64,000 nt of DNA from Shewanella sp. UCD-KL21 (GTDB lineage: Bacteria; Pseudomonadota; Gammaproteobacteria; Enterobacterales; Shewanellaceae): the NCBI RefSeq assembly GCF_001957135.1, contig NZ_MPHK01000004.1, positions 167,866-231,865 on the forward strand, written 5' to 3'. The translations under genes and the position numbers were made by a program. Of the stretch, positions 56,031 to 64,000 are shown piece after piece. The first letter of the stretch is position 1. Each line of letters opens with the position of its first letter. The notes under the pieces are model-generated. The model was not told the origin of the DNA and ran no database searches. It saw nothing but the letters and a program-made list of their open reading frames with translations.

Positions 56031-56086
56031 TTTCTACTGGGGAACACTGCTTACTCTGCTGGTCAAACATTCCAAATAAAGCGCAA

Positions 56087-56110
56087 CAAAAAGCCCCAAA
56101 ATATGGGGCT
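56087..56110 (-). terminator. Intrinsic terminator of the toxin-immunity operon
   Basis: AGCCCC and GGGGCT form a 6-bp GC-rich stem around AAAATAT. On the minus strand a T run follows, 75 bp after the immunity gene stop. Confidence 0.65.
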
Positions 56111-56184
56111 GATTAAGAAGCAGGAAATCATTAGCTATTTAAGTCTGATTTGTCATTCCTATTCTTAAACGGTGGGTACCTATA

Positions 56185-56661
56185 TTATTTTTCTATAAAA
56201 TAAATACAATCAGGCTTATTGTGTGGATCGAGCATCATTTCATCAAAGTAATCATCTTTAAAATAACAATTCCAAGGGTGAACTCCATGAAAAGCACTTA
56301 AAAACTTTCGAATAATAGCAGAGCCTTCTATTTCGGCCCCAATATAACCATTACTTTTTAAGGAGTCAAAATCAAAATAGTCGTTTGCTTCTAATGGCTC
56401 AACTTTCTTTAAAACCTCCCAAACCCCTTCTTTTAATAGATCTGGGGTTGTGAATTGAAGCGAGATAACTTTGTTTTCAGTTACATCATCGACATTAAAG
56501 TCCTCTTTACTAGCGAGATATATGTTGTAAAAACTACACAAGACGCTATTTAATGCATCTGGTGTAACTTCTATTACCGTACCAACTCCGTAGCCTGCAT
56601 CGTTTTCAAGAGGGACTAAAAATACATCACCCATATCAAACTTTACTTTTTTTCTTGCCAT
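56185..56661 (-). CDS. Probable immunity protein, Imm26 family
   Basis: The 158-residue acidic protein has the N-terminal FDMGDVFLVPLENDAGYGVG strand-turn-strand of Imm26-type immunity proteins and ends with HNKPDCIYFIEK. It lies 19 bp downstream of the Rhs-type toxin gene on the same strand, exactly where the cognate immunity gene of a polymorphic toxin belongs. ATG 56661 is preceded by AAAGAG; a GTG three codons upstream is in frame. It should bind and neutralise the nuclease tip of its partner in the producing cell. The base composition is more AT-rich than the Rhs core, like the toxin tip. The Imm26 label is from motif memory. Confidence 0.7.
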   Translation of the reverse strand: MARKKVKFDMGDVFLVPLENDAGYGVGTVIEVTPDALNSVLCSFYNIYLASKEDFNVDDVTENKVISLQFTTPDLLKEGVWEVLKKVEPLEANDYFDFDSLKSNGYIGAEIEGSAIIRKFLSAFHGVHPWNCYFKDDYFDEMMLDPHNKPDCIYFIEK

Positions 56662-56680
56662 AATTTGCACACTCTTTAAG

Positions 56681-59600
56681 TTACAACTTATCCATTTTTC
56701 TGAGTTTTAAACTGTCGATTCTACCTGTCACTCTTACAACACCTTTAACGCTTTTATTTCCACCAGAAGCAGCTTTATCACCACTAGCTCTTTTGGGCTC
56801 AGGAATCCCCATTTTAGGTCTACGAGCAGGACCTACTGGATCCTTTTTATTTTGAACTGCATCAGAATCTTTAGCCCTCATTCCAGCAGTTTTATCCTGT
56901 ATTTTATTGTGTTCAGCAGCGTCTAACGCATCGCCTGGCTCAGCTCTATCAACAATTTTATATTTGTGTTCAACCCCAAGTTTTTTGTCGTGCTCTTTTT
57001 TACGCTTCTCAAAGCGCTCAGGGGACTTACACTGGCCAATGTAACATTCACCAGTATTGGGATTGGTTCTTTCATATACTATACCTGTTTTTGAATTACT
57101 ATCTGCCCCTATATCAGATGCCTTATCACTTTTAACACTATTATTGGCACCATTTTTCTTTCGTGGCTTTGCATTCGAGGCTTTAGCTAAGCCAACCCCA
57201 AGAACAGCGCTGGAAATTGAGCCAGTAGTTGCGTAGTTACTCTGTAATTGACTACCGACATCAACTCCAGAAGCAAATTCACCTGTACAAAATGAACAGC
57301 TATCAGCAGAGGAAAGTAATTCAACCTGTCCACTCGATAAATTAGCTGAAGCTCCAAAAGTGACACCATTGATGTAATCCGCCGCATACCCAGTTGGATC
57401 CGTCCCCGCCAGCGGGTTATTCATAATATACGAATACGGATTAACACTTTGAGTAGATGTCGGAGACTGAATAAACGGGTCCACCGACATAAAGCGACCC
57501 ATGTTGTAATCATACACTCGACCGTTCATATGAATTAACTGCTGTTCATTCAAATGTTCGTGGTCGGTAAAGCCACGGCGATTACCATTGGTCTCAATCA
57601 GATCGCCTAAGCTGCCGGCCACACTCGCCGTGGCAGTTCGGCCAAACGGGTCAAAGTAGCGCTGAGAGATAATATTACCTTGGTGATCGACCATGGTTGT
57701 TGCACTACCCAGCCTATCACGCAAGGTGTACAGCAACTGATGACTGCGCTCTGGGGTGTAACTCAATACCGCAATATCACCAATGTAAGCGCGCCAACTA
57801 CCATCGATATCAGCTTCAAATAGCTTATCGACATAATGAGTTTTAGTGGTTTTGCCGCTGACGGTACGGGTTTGTAGCGCACGCATATTATCGCTGCCAT
57901 ACACAAAACCAGTGCTGGTGTTGTTGTTCGGCCCACGCCCTACCACAGTTAATGGTTTATCCAGCGCATTGTAGGTCATGGTAAGCCCATCACCACTGAT
58001 TAAATTACCGCGGCTATCGTAGCTAAATTGCACTCGCGAGCCATTTAGCTTAGTAATAGCACATACCGCATTCGGCACTGCATTACTGCCTGAAGCACAG
58101 CTGCTATTGTATTCATAAGCGTTAGCCGTATTGCGACTGTAATCTGTCTTTTTAAGCAAGTTACCCACTGCATCGTAGCCATAATTTACAGTAGCAGCAA
58201 ACGGAGTTGTATTATCATAAATGGCAAAACCTGCGTTACTATAAGTATATTTTTCGAGACGATTTAGCTCATCGTATTCATAACTTTTAGCTAAGCCTGT
58301 AGCACCGTTTCGTTCCTCCATTAAATTCATGAAACTATCATATTGATCATAGTAATGGCTGTGTAACAAGCCCAATGAGCTTGAAACTTCAGTACTTGCC
58401 ATAGTGCCTTCACTGTTATAATCACTCGTTTGTTCTAACAACGAATTGGCCATTTGGCTTCCAGTAATATGTCCTGCGGCGTCCATTTGAGTAATGTCTC
58501 GATATACATACTGTGAAGCAGCATTACGAGTTTGTGCAAGGTAGCCTGCATCGTTATATCGATATTCTAGAGTTAAACCATTGGGGTAAGTAAGTCCTTT
58601 AGGACGACCATAAAATCCGTCATATTGATGGCTTATGATGCGGGTAACATTATCCCCGCCTACACTACTCGCTACCTTAACTGAGCTACTGGCTAATTGT
58701 AGTACATTGGTGTAGGTATAATTTCGGGTTATTCCATTTTGAGTTTCACTGGTAAGCATACCTTGTTTAAGGGTATCCCATGTGTAACTTGCGCTGCCAT
58801 CGGCATTACTGCCCGTAATGTTTTTTGCAGTGATACGGCCTAAGGTATCGTGCGAGAATGTTTGCATAACCTCATTGGCATCTGTTTGCTTATCTAGTTC
58901 ACCTAAAGTGTTATAACCAAAAATGGTGGTACCTTGGTTGGGGTCAACAACCTGCGTTTTATGGCCAAAGCCGTTATAACTGGCAACAATTTGACTACCA
59001 TTAGCATCTTCAATGATAAGCGGTCTGCCTGCACCGTCATAAGTAAACCGGTTACTGCCGCTAGCCGCATCGACAGTCTCATAAAGCTGACCCTGCATGC
59101 CGTAAGTGCGCGACATAGTGCGCCCCTCAACGGTGATATCAGTAGTTAAGCCATAATAAGTATACGTTGATACTAAGCCGCCTGATTGACCGTTAGGTAA
59201 GCTGCGAGTACTTGGTCTATCAAAGGCATCAAAACCACTGAACACCGTATAATCGGCTTGACTCCCATCATAATAAGGCAAGGATTCATGGGTGAGGCGG
59301 CCAAGGCTGTCATAGCGTTTATCCACATATTGATAACTGCTACCATCAAATGCTTGGGTGGCGCTGCGCAACTGACGTCCTAAACTATCAGAGTACACCT
59401 CTTGAGTCGGTATCCCCGCTGAAATCATACGCATTAGTAGTTTGGCATGACTTGGCGCGTGACTGCCTTTTTGCGCTAACAAATAACGCAGGTATTGGGT
59501 CGGTTTACCCGTTTGTTCAACCTGCACGGGGCGACCAATAGCATCATACTGCGTTTCGGTAATCATGTTGTTTGGCGCGGTAACTTTAGTCGGCACGCCT

Positions 59601-62600
59601 AACCCCATATCATACTTAGTTGTAGTCGCATGACCCTTTGCGTTAGTCACGGTATAGGGCAAGTAGCCATCGCTCGAAGATGAGCTACCGTCTTTAGTAT
59701 AAGTAAAGCCAGTTGTTCGCGCGGCCATGGCGCCACAATCACTTGTACTACCGTTAATGGTTACCGAAGTTGGCAAGCCGTAGTCATTCAGCACCGTGGT
59801 CTCTTCCCGATCACAGGTGCTGCCGCTGGCAGTATGGATAACCTTAATAGGCTTATGGTGCAATGGATGCCATTCATCAACCGTCATGGTTTGTGACTGC
59901 TCAGCATCTGCCCCACTATAAGGGTCACTTGCCCAGTCACGTGCAGTCACGTTGGTAGTAGTGGTTTTCGTGCCAAACTTGCCTAAAAACCAATTATCGA
60001 TATCTGGCGTGTAGTCAGTTTCAGTCACCGTTTGATAACTATTAGCACCACCATCGATATAGTCGGTAACAGTTTTGGTGCGTTTTTTGATATTGCCGTT
60101 CTCAGTGACATCAGCAGTGTCAATAGTTTGCAAGGTGCTAGAACGTTGCTCGCTACTGCCATTTAACCCATAGTGTTGAGTCAGTGATGAAGTATTCACG
60201 TTGTGATATACGCCGTTGATACTGTGCTGCGGGTTATCCGCCCAAATGTTATCGGTTTGAGCAACGGTCGTGGCAGCCACTTTAACGGTTTGAGAATCAA
60301 GCAAGCCTACTTGTGGGAATTTTTGCTTAAATACGGTTTGAGTGGTTATATTACGAGCAACATCCTTTTCTATCATTTCTCTAAAGCCAGTAAAGCCGCG
60401 ACCTTCAAGGTTATACATGGCGCCTTTATAGGCATACTCGGTAGTATTACTGCCACCTATACCATTACTTTGCTCAAAGGACTGCACCACATACATGCTA
60501 GATCCAAAGTGAATATAGCCATCGCCCAGGTATTCATGGTCAGTCTGGTACATTTGGGTTTGACCTGCACTACCTTCGCCAGTCGACAGCGGACGATAGC
60601 GCCAAGAGCTTTGATTACCTATTCCATCGGTAACGGATGCTAAGAAATCTGTAGGCTGATAGCTTGAATCTTGTATCGTTTCTTCAACTGCGCCTCTATT
60701 TCTTGAAATATAAGCACCATATTTCGTACCAAACCTAGAGTCTATATCTTCATACCAAAAGGCTGCATTTGGCTTTTGGTAAACAAATAACGAATCAAGT
60801 AGTCCATCACCAAAAGCATCTATAAAATTAGTTTGTTGAACTCCGCCAAAAAACTGAGTGCTTTTTCTCGTTGCATTAACATCGTTTAGCTCTGTAACAT
60901 CAAAAAATATCGCATCGTACTGGTAAATCGATCTGTCAGCTTTATTGGCTTGAATAAGTGATGTCGTATTATCAGGACCTTCTATTGAGCCATATATACT
61001 CGCCCCACAAATTGTTCGTAATTTTTGTGTTGGATAACCGTCGTAGATTTCTGTACAAGCTTTAACAACTCGCTCACCAGGCACTAAAAGTTCATTTATC
61101 CCATCACCATCTACATCACCAATTCGTAATGCATCATAATACCTTGGATAGGAAATTGTTCTATTGTCTGGCTCTCCATTTGTACTTTTATTCACATCAA
61201 TATCGTAACTTCTGGTATTGAAAAAAGCCCCTAAGTTAATGACATCTAAGAATTCACCGCGACCATTATTAATATGTGCACCAAGATATCCAGTATCCCA
61301 ACTCAAAAAATCTTGTCTTCCGTCACCATTTATATCAATCAAATAATGGAAAATTGATTTCTCAAACTTATCTTCATTTATTGGTCTACTCAATCCTAAA
61401 CGAACAGATTCATTGATTGCTTTCTCTTCAAAAATAATTGACGTTGGAGTACTTTTATTTAATAAAAAGTGAGAGGGTTCACCATTGGGATGACTATGTT
61501 TATTTCTTCTATTATCATAAAAAGTCGATTTAGATACGAGAATATCACTCAACCCATTACCATCTATATCTCCAACAAATGTGGAATAAAAGTCATTTGT
61601 TCTATCAAATTGATATAAATTTTGATGTACATGATTAAATGGTTGATTCGGTTCTCCAGTATGAAGATAAACAACAGGACTTTCCCAGCCTTTATTATTA
61701 AACCTCAGTATAGCTAGATCTACCCAACCGTCCCCATTAAAGTCTTGTGCGGCTAAAATTCTTTCCGACTTTACTCCAACGCTCCCCATTTCCTCTAATT
61801 GGATATTGGTATTGACAAGCCCTCTATTATCTTTTGATAAATGAATATATAAATAATCATTTATTATTTTATAAAGATCTGTAATACCATCATTATCTGC
61901 ATCGAAAGATATACATGTATATTGTGCAATATCATTTTTATACTTACATGTATTATCAAAACTCAAATTATTTTGATTAACAACCTCTGTCTCGGCATTA
62001 GTATTAAAACCTTTCCAATCGAGAACACCGTCACCATTTGTATCACCAATTGGCTCAAACTCATTTAACTTCGCCACATTTTCAAACTGTATTTCCTCGC
62101 CAAACATAACAGCTGTCGGCTCTGAGATATACTGATGGTCTTGCCAATTGATGTTATTTGCAGGCAAACACTGTGTTAAACCATCTTTCTTAGCACAATG
62201 AATTATCGTATTTAATAGAGAACGATTGCTACTTTGGCTAGGTTTGTAAGCTAGTTCAAATTGCGAAATCCAGTCATCTGAGGTTTGATAAACTTCTATG
62301 GTTCTAAGTCGATTTAAAGCGCTAACTTTACCACCACCTAAATAACTAATTCGGATGTCATCACGCGGCTCGTAATTGAACTTTATGCTCCTTGAACCTA
62401 ATTGAGATCCTGTTCCAGTGTAATAAATTCTTTCTAATAAATGCTCTCCGCTAACTTCAGTATCATATTTATAATCTATGGTGTTGTTACCATTAGCCCA
62501 AGACTCTTGAGTAATTTTCCAGCTTAACGTAGTTGTTAAACCATCAGGAATAAAGCGGCTATTAGCATTTTCACCATAGGTTGCTGTTGAACCATCCGGG

Positions 62601-64000
62601 CGATGCACAGTAAAACTGCTTGAAGCTGAGTTTATCTCACCTGACTGTACCACTTTGACGAAGCTGTCCATTTCGGTGCGGTATTCAGTGCCACTGGCAC
62701 CATAAGTTCCTGAAGTAATAAGTCGCTGGCCATTGAAACATAGCCTATCAGTATCAGCATTAAAGGTCACTGCGCGAGTAAAACCATCTTGGGCATAAGT
62801 CGGCCCACAGCGGCTAATTGCCGAGCCTGCATTGAGTGACCAGCCGACTCCTAATACGCCATTACCTCCTTGGGAGTTATAACTCAGTGATACTTTAGGC
62901 TGAATACCATTACGTCCAGGTGGCAGGTCTATTGGAATTTGATAACTTGCTTGACCTCCTGATACTCCCGCCTTTCCTTTCAACACAGAGGCACTCAAAT
63001 CTACAGGCTCTGAAGGTGTAACATCGCTTCCGCCTGCATCAGAAACATTCACAGAACCAAATGGCATCCAATCTTGCACACTGCTATCAACAACAACGGT
63101 TATCGAGGTATCATATTCACTACAGAAAACTGATTTACACGCTCTTAACCTATATTTATAGCTACCATCCTCAATTGAGGTATCACTATAACTAACACCA
63201 TTAATTCCTGAAGCTAATAACGAATAACCTGAATTATTCTTACTTCTTTCAATCTCATAATGTGTTGCTTCGTTTACAGAATTCCAGCTAACATCAACAA
63301 CACCATCATTAACGATAATGTTGGGAACAGTGATTTGGGGACTGTTTGGTGGTACCGCTTCAACCATAACAGAAAACAACTTCGCTGAAGCTGCCTCACC
63401 ATCAGATACGGTTAAGCTAATTTCAGTGTGCCCATATTGATTAGATGCTGGATGAATAACTACATATCGATAGCTAGATGTATTAATGATTTTTATGTTT
63501 TCATTTGGCACCAACTCAAGATTACTAGAACTAGCTGTAACAATTAATAACGATTCATCATTATCAATATCATCTACTGTAAATAATAAATTACCCGTAC
63601 TCGTATCTTCATCTATCACAACACCACTGATGGAGCTAATTGTTGGCGCATCATTTACAGGCCTAACAATAAATGTAAAATTTTCAGTCGTTGTTGTCGA
63701 ACCATCAGACACGACTATCGTTATCGTAGCCGAGCCATATTTATTGGTTTGAGGTACTAATTTTACAAATCGGTTAATTTCACTCCCACCTAAAATAATA
63801 TTATTCACGGAGATTAATTCATTATTACTTGAATTCGCCGTTACAATTAATGAAGTCGCTGTTGTTTCAATATCATTAACAGTAAAGTTAATACTTCCTG
63901 TAGGTGTATCTTCGTTGGTTAATTGATTCGAAATAGCCGATATCACCGGCTTGTCATTGACTGCGTTAACTGTGACGGTAAAACTTTTACTTGTCGTCGC
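56681..64000 (-). CDS. Giant Rhs/SpvB-type polymorphic toxin with GIY-YIG-like nuclease tip (5' end beyond window)
   Basis: At least 2,439 codons are visible and the frame is open to base 64000. Numbering from residue 1 at 63946, the order is two tandem cadherin-like (Tandem-95-type) repeats to about 197, a fibronectin type III domain (about 203-290), an SpvB/TcdB N-terminal domain from about 320 (GVSGGQASYQIPIDLPPGRN), FG-GAP/VCBS-like repeats (DTNGDGVLDW, DFNGDGWVDL, DIDGNGLSDI; about 625-950), a TcdB-middle-like region, many YD repeats, and the Rhs core end NPYSYIMNNPLAGTDPTGY. The last 134 residues contain GIVYERTNPNTGECYIGQ with Arg and Glu further on, a GIY-YIG-like nuclease. An immunity gene follows. 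It is likely secreted by a type I, T6SS or other route seen only upstream. Confidence 0.85.
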   Translation of the reverse strand, partial: ATTSKSFTVTVNAVNDKPVISAISNQLTNEDTPTGSINFTVNDIETTATSLIVTANSSNNELISVNNIILGGSEINRFVKLVPQTNKYGSATITIVVSDGSTTTTENFTFIVRPVNDAPTISSISGVVIDEDTSTGNLLFTVDDIDNDESLLIVTASSSNLELVPNENIKIINTSSYRYVVIHPASNQYGHTEISLTVSDGEAASAKLFSVMVEAVPPNSPQITVPNIIVNDGVVDVSWNSVNEATHYEIERSKNNSGYSLLASGINGVSYSDTSIEDGSYKYRLRACKSVFCSEYDTSITVVVDSSVQDWMPFGSVNVSDAGGSDVTPSEPVDLSASVLKGKAGVSGGQASYQIPIDLPPGRNGIQPKVSLSYNSQGGNGVLGVGWSLNAGSAISRCGPTYAQDGFTRAVTFNADTDRLCFNGQRLITSGTYGASGTEYRTEMDSFVKVVQSGEINSASSSFTVHRPDGSTATYGENANSRFIPDGLTTTLSWKITQESWANGNNTIDYKYDTEVSGEHLLERIYYTGTGSQLGSRSIKFNYEPRDDIRISYLGGGKVSALNRLRTIEVYQTSDDWISQFELAYKPSQSSNRSLLNTIIHCAKKDGLTQCLPANNINWQDHQYISEPTAVMFGEEIQFENVAKLNEFEPIGDTNGDGVLDWKGFNTNAETEVVNQNNLSFDNTCKYKNDIAQYTCISFDADNDGITDLYKIINDYLYIHLSKDNRGLVNTNIQLEEMGSVGVKSERILAAQDFNGDGWVDLAILRFNNKGWESPVVYLHTGEPNQPFNHVHQNLYQFDRTNDFYSTFVGDIDGNGLSDILVSKSTFYDNRRNKHSHPNGEPSHFLLNKSTPTSIIFEEKAINESVRLGLSRPINEDKFEKSIFHYLIDINGDGRQDFLSWDTGYLGAHINNGRGEFLDVINLGAFFNTRSYDIDVNKSTNGEPDNRTISYPRYYDALRIGDVDGDGINELLVPGERVVKACTEIYDGYPTQKLRTICGASIYGSIEGPDNTTSLIQANKADRSIYQYDAIFFDVTELNDVNATRKSTQFFGGVQQTNFIDAFGDGLLDSLFVYQKPNAAFWYEDIDSRFGTKYGAYISRNRGAVEETIQDSSYQPTDFLASVTDGIGNQSSWRYRPLSTGEGSAGQTQMYQTDHEYLGDGYIHFGSSMYVVQSFEQSNGIGGSNTTEYAYKGAMYNLEGRGFTGFREMIEKDVARNITTQTVFKQKFPQVGLLDSQTVKVAATTVAQTDNIWADNPQHSINGVYHNVNTSSLTQHYGLNGSSEQRSSTLQTIDTADVTENGNIKKRTKTVTDYIDGGANSYQTVTETDYTPDIDNWFLGKFGTKTTTTNVTARDWASDPYSGADAEQSQTMTVDEWHPLHHKPIKVIHTASGSTCDREETTVLNDYGLPTSVTINGSTSDCGAMAARTTGFTYTKDGSSSSSDGYLPYTVTNAKGHATTTKYDMGLGVPTKVTAPNNMITETQYDAIGRPVQVEQTGKPTQYLRYLLAQKGSHAPSHAKLLMRMISAGIPTQEVYSDSLGRQLRSATQAFDGSSYQYVDKRYDSLGRLTHESLPYYDGSQADYTVFSGFDAFDRPSTRSLPNGQSGGLVSTYTYYGLTTDITVEGRTMSRTYGMQGQLYETVDAASGSNRFTYDGAGRPLIIEDANGSQIVASYNGFGHKTQVVDPNQGTTIFGYNTLGELDKQTDANEVMQTFSHDTLGRITAKNITGSNADGSASYTWDTLKQGMLTSETQNGITRNYTYTNVLQLASSSVKVASSVGGDNVTRIISHQYDGFYGRPKGLTYPNGLTLEYRYNDAGYLAQTRNAASQYVYRDITQMDAAGHITGSQMANSLLEQTSDYNSEGTMASTEVSSSLGLLHSHYYDQYDSFMNLMEERNGATGLAKSYEYDELNRLEKYTYSNAGFAIYDNTTPFAATVNYGYDAVGNLLKKTDYSRNTANAYEYNSSCASGSNAVPNAVCAITKLNGSRVQFSYDSRGNLISGDGLTMTYNALDKPLTVVGRGPNNNTSTGFVYGSDNMRALQTRTVSGKTTKTHYVDKLFEADIDGSWRAYIGDIAVLSYTPERSHQLLYTLRDRLGSATTMVDHQGNIISQRYFDPFGRTATASVAGSLGDLIETNGNRRGFTDHEHLNEQQLIHMNGRVYDYNMGRFMSVDPFIQSPTSTQSVNPYSYIMNNPLAGTDPTGYAADYINGVTFGASANLSSGQVELLSSADSCSFCTGEFASGVDVGSQLQSNYATTGSISSAVLGVGLAKASNAKPRKKNGANNSVKSDKASDIGADSNSKTGIVYERTNPNTGECYIGQCKSPERFEKRKKEHDKKLGVEHKYKIVDRAEPGDALDAAEHNKIQDKTAGMRAKDSDAVQNKKDPVGPARRPKMGIPEPKRASGDKAASGGNKSVKGVVRVTGRIDSLKLRKMDKL

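Noticed and set aside
60203..60643. A 146-codon plus-strand frame within the Rhs gene
   Set aside because: The minus strand encodes continuous SpvB/Rhs sequence here. The plus frame shows no protein features.

Overview
The window looks like a chromosomal segment of a marine Shewanella-type gammaproteobacterium (moderate-to-low G+C). The basis is two extracellular DMSO-reductase clusters of the Shewanella dmsEFAB(GH) type (MtrA-like decaheme cytochrome, MtrB-like porin, lipoprotein DmsA, DmsB), together with chemotaxis receptors, a glucosylglycerate operon and the conserved gammaproteobacterial neighbourhood nfuA / comF(gntX) / bioH / tex / greB / ompR-envZ. The species call is inference from gene content; no marker rRNA is present.

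Layout. 0-1.8 kb: a divergent pair, a truncated exported-protein gene (probably a TonB-dependent receptor) and a PepSY membrane protein, with two Fur-like boxes between them. 1.8-11.5 kb: a pseudopilin, NfuA, an M14 peptidase, ComF, BioH, a Pro/Gln-rich unknown, a small ABM monooxygenase and Tex. 11.7-27.9 kb: an AraC-type regulator, then two tandem DMSO-reductase clusters, dmsEFABGH and dmsEFABG. They lie between tex and greB, which are adjacent in E. coli, so the block looks inserted into, or expanded within, a conserved neighbourhood. 28-34 kb: greB, an unknown exported protein, ompR-envZ, a peroxiredoxin, a DUF2937 protein and a Tat-exported VOC-fold protein. 34-45 kb: two chemoreceptors, LysR/FMN-reductase, GNAT, a Bax-inhibitor-like protein, and a RegB/RegA-like redox two-component pair flanked by two DUF4870 paralogues whose upstream DNA is also duplicated. 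45-49 kb: a three-gene operon for synthesis (GpgS, GpgP) and phosphorolysis (GH13_18) of glucosylglycerate. 49-56 kb: a TPR-GGDEF protein, a 229-bp tandem repeat with possible compensatory base changes, an exported unknown plus Omp85-like barrel operon, a VF530 protein, a membrane-anchored glutaredoxin and a truncated REP-type transposase. 56-64 kb: a very large Rhs/SpvB-type polymorphic toxin (5' end beyond the window) ending in a GIY-YIG-like nuclease tip, followed by its probable Imm26-type immunity gene.

How the parts work together. DmsE and DmsF should form the electron conduit across the outer membrane to DmsA/DmsB, which carry Tat signals and/or Fe-S clusters. DmsG (TorD-like) and DmsH serve maturation. 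The second cluster lacks dmsH. The two DmsG proteins are almost identical although DmsA and DmsB have diverged, which suggests gene conversion or a shared chaperone pool. A UUCG-capped terminator-like hairpin sits between dmsB and dmsG in both clusters.

Limits: all family calls are by reading motifs; no similarity search was run. No tRNA, rRNA, CRISPR array, integrase or complete insertion sequence was recognised.
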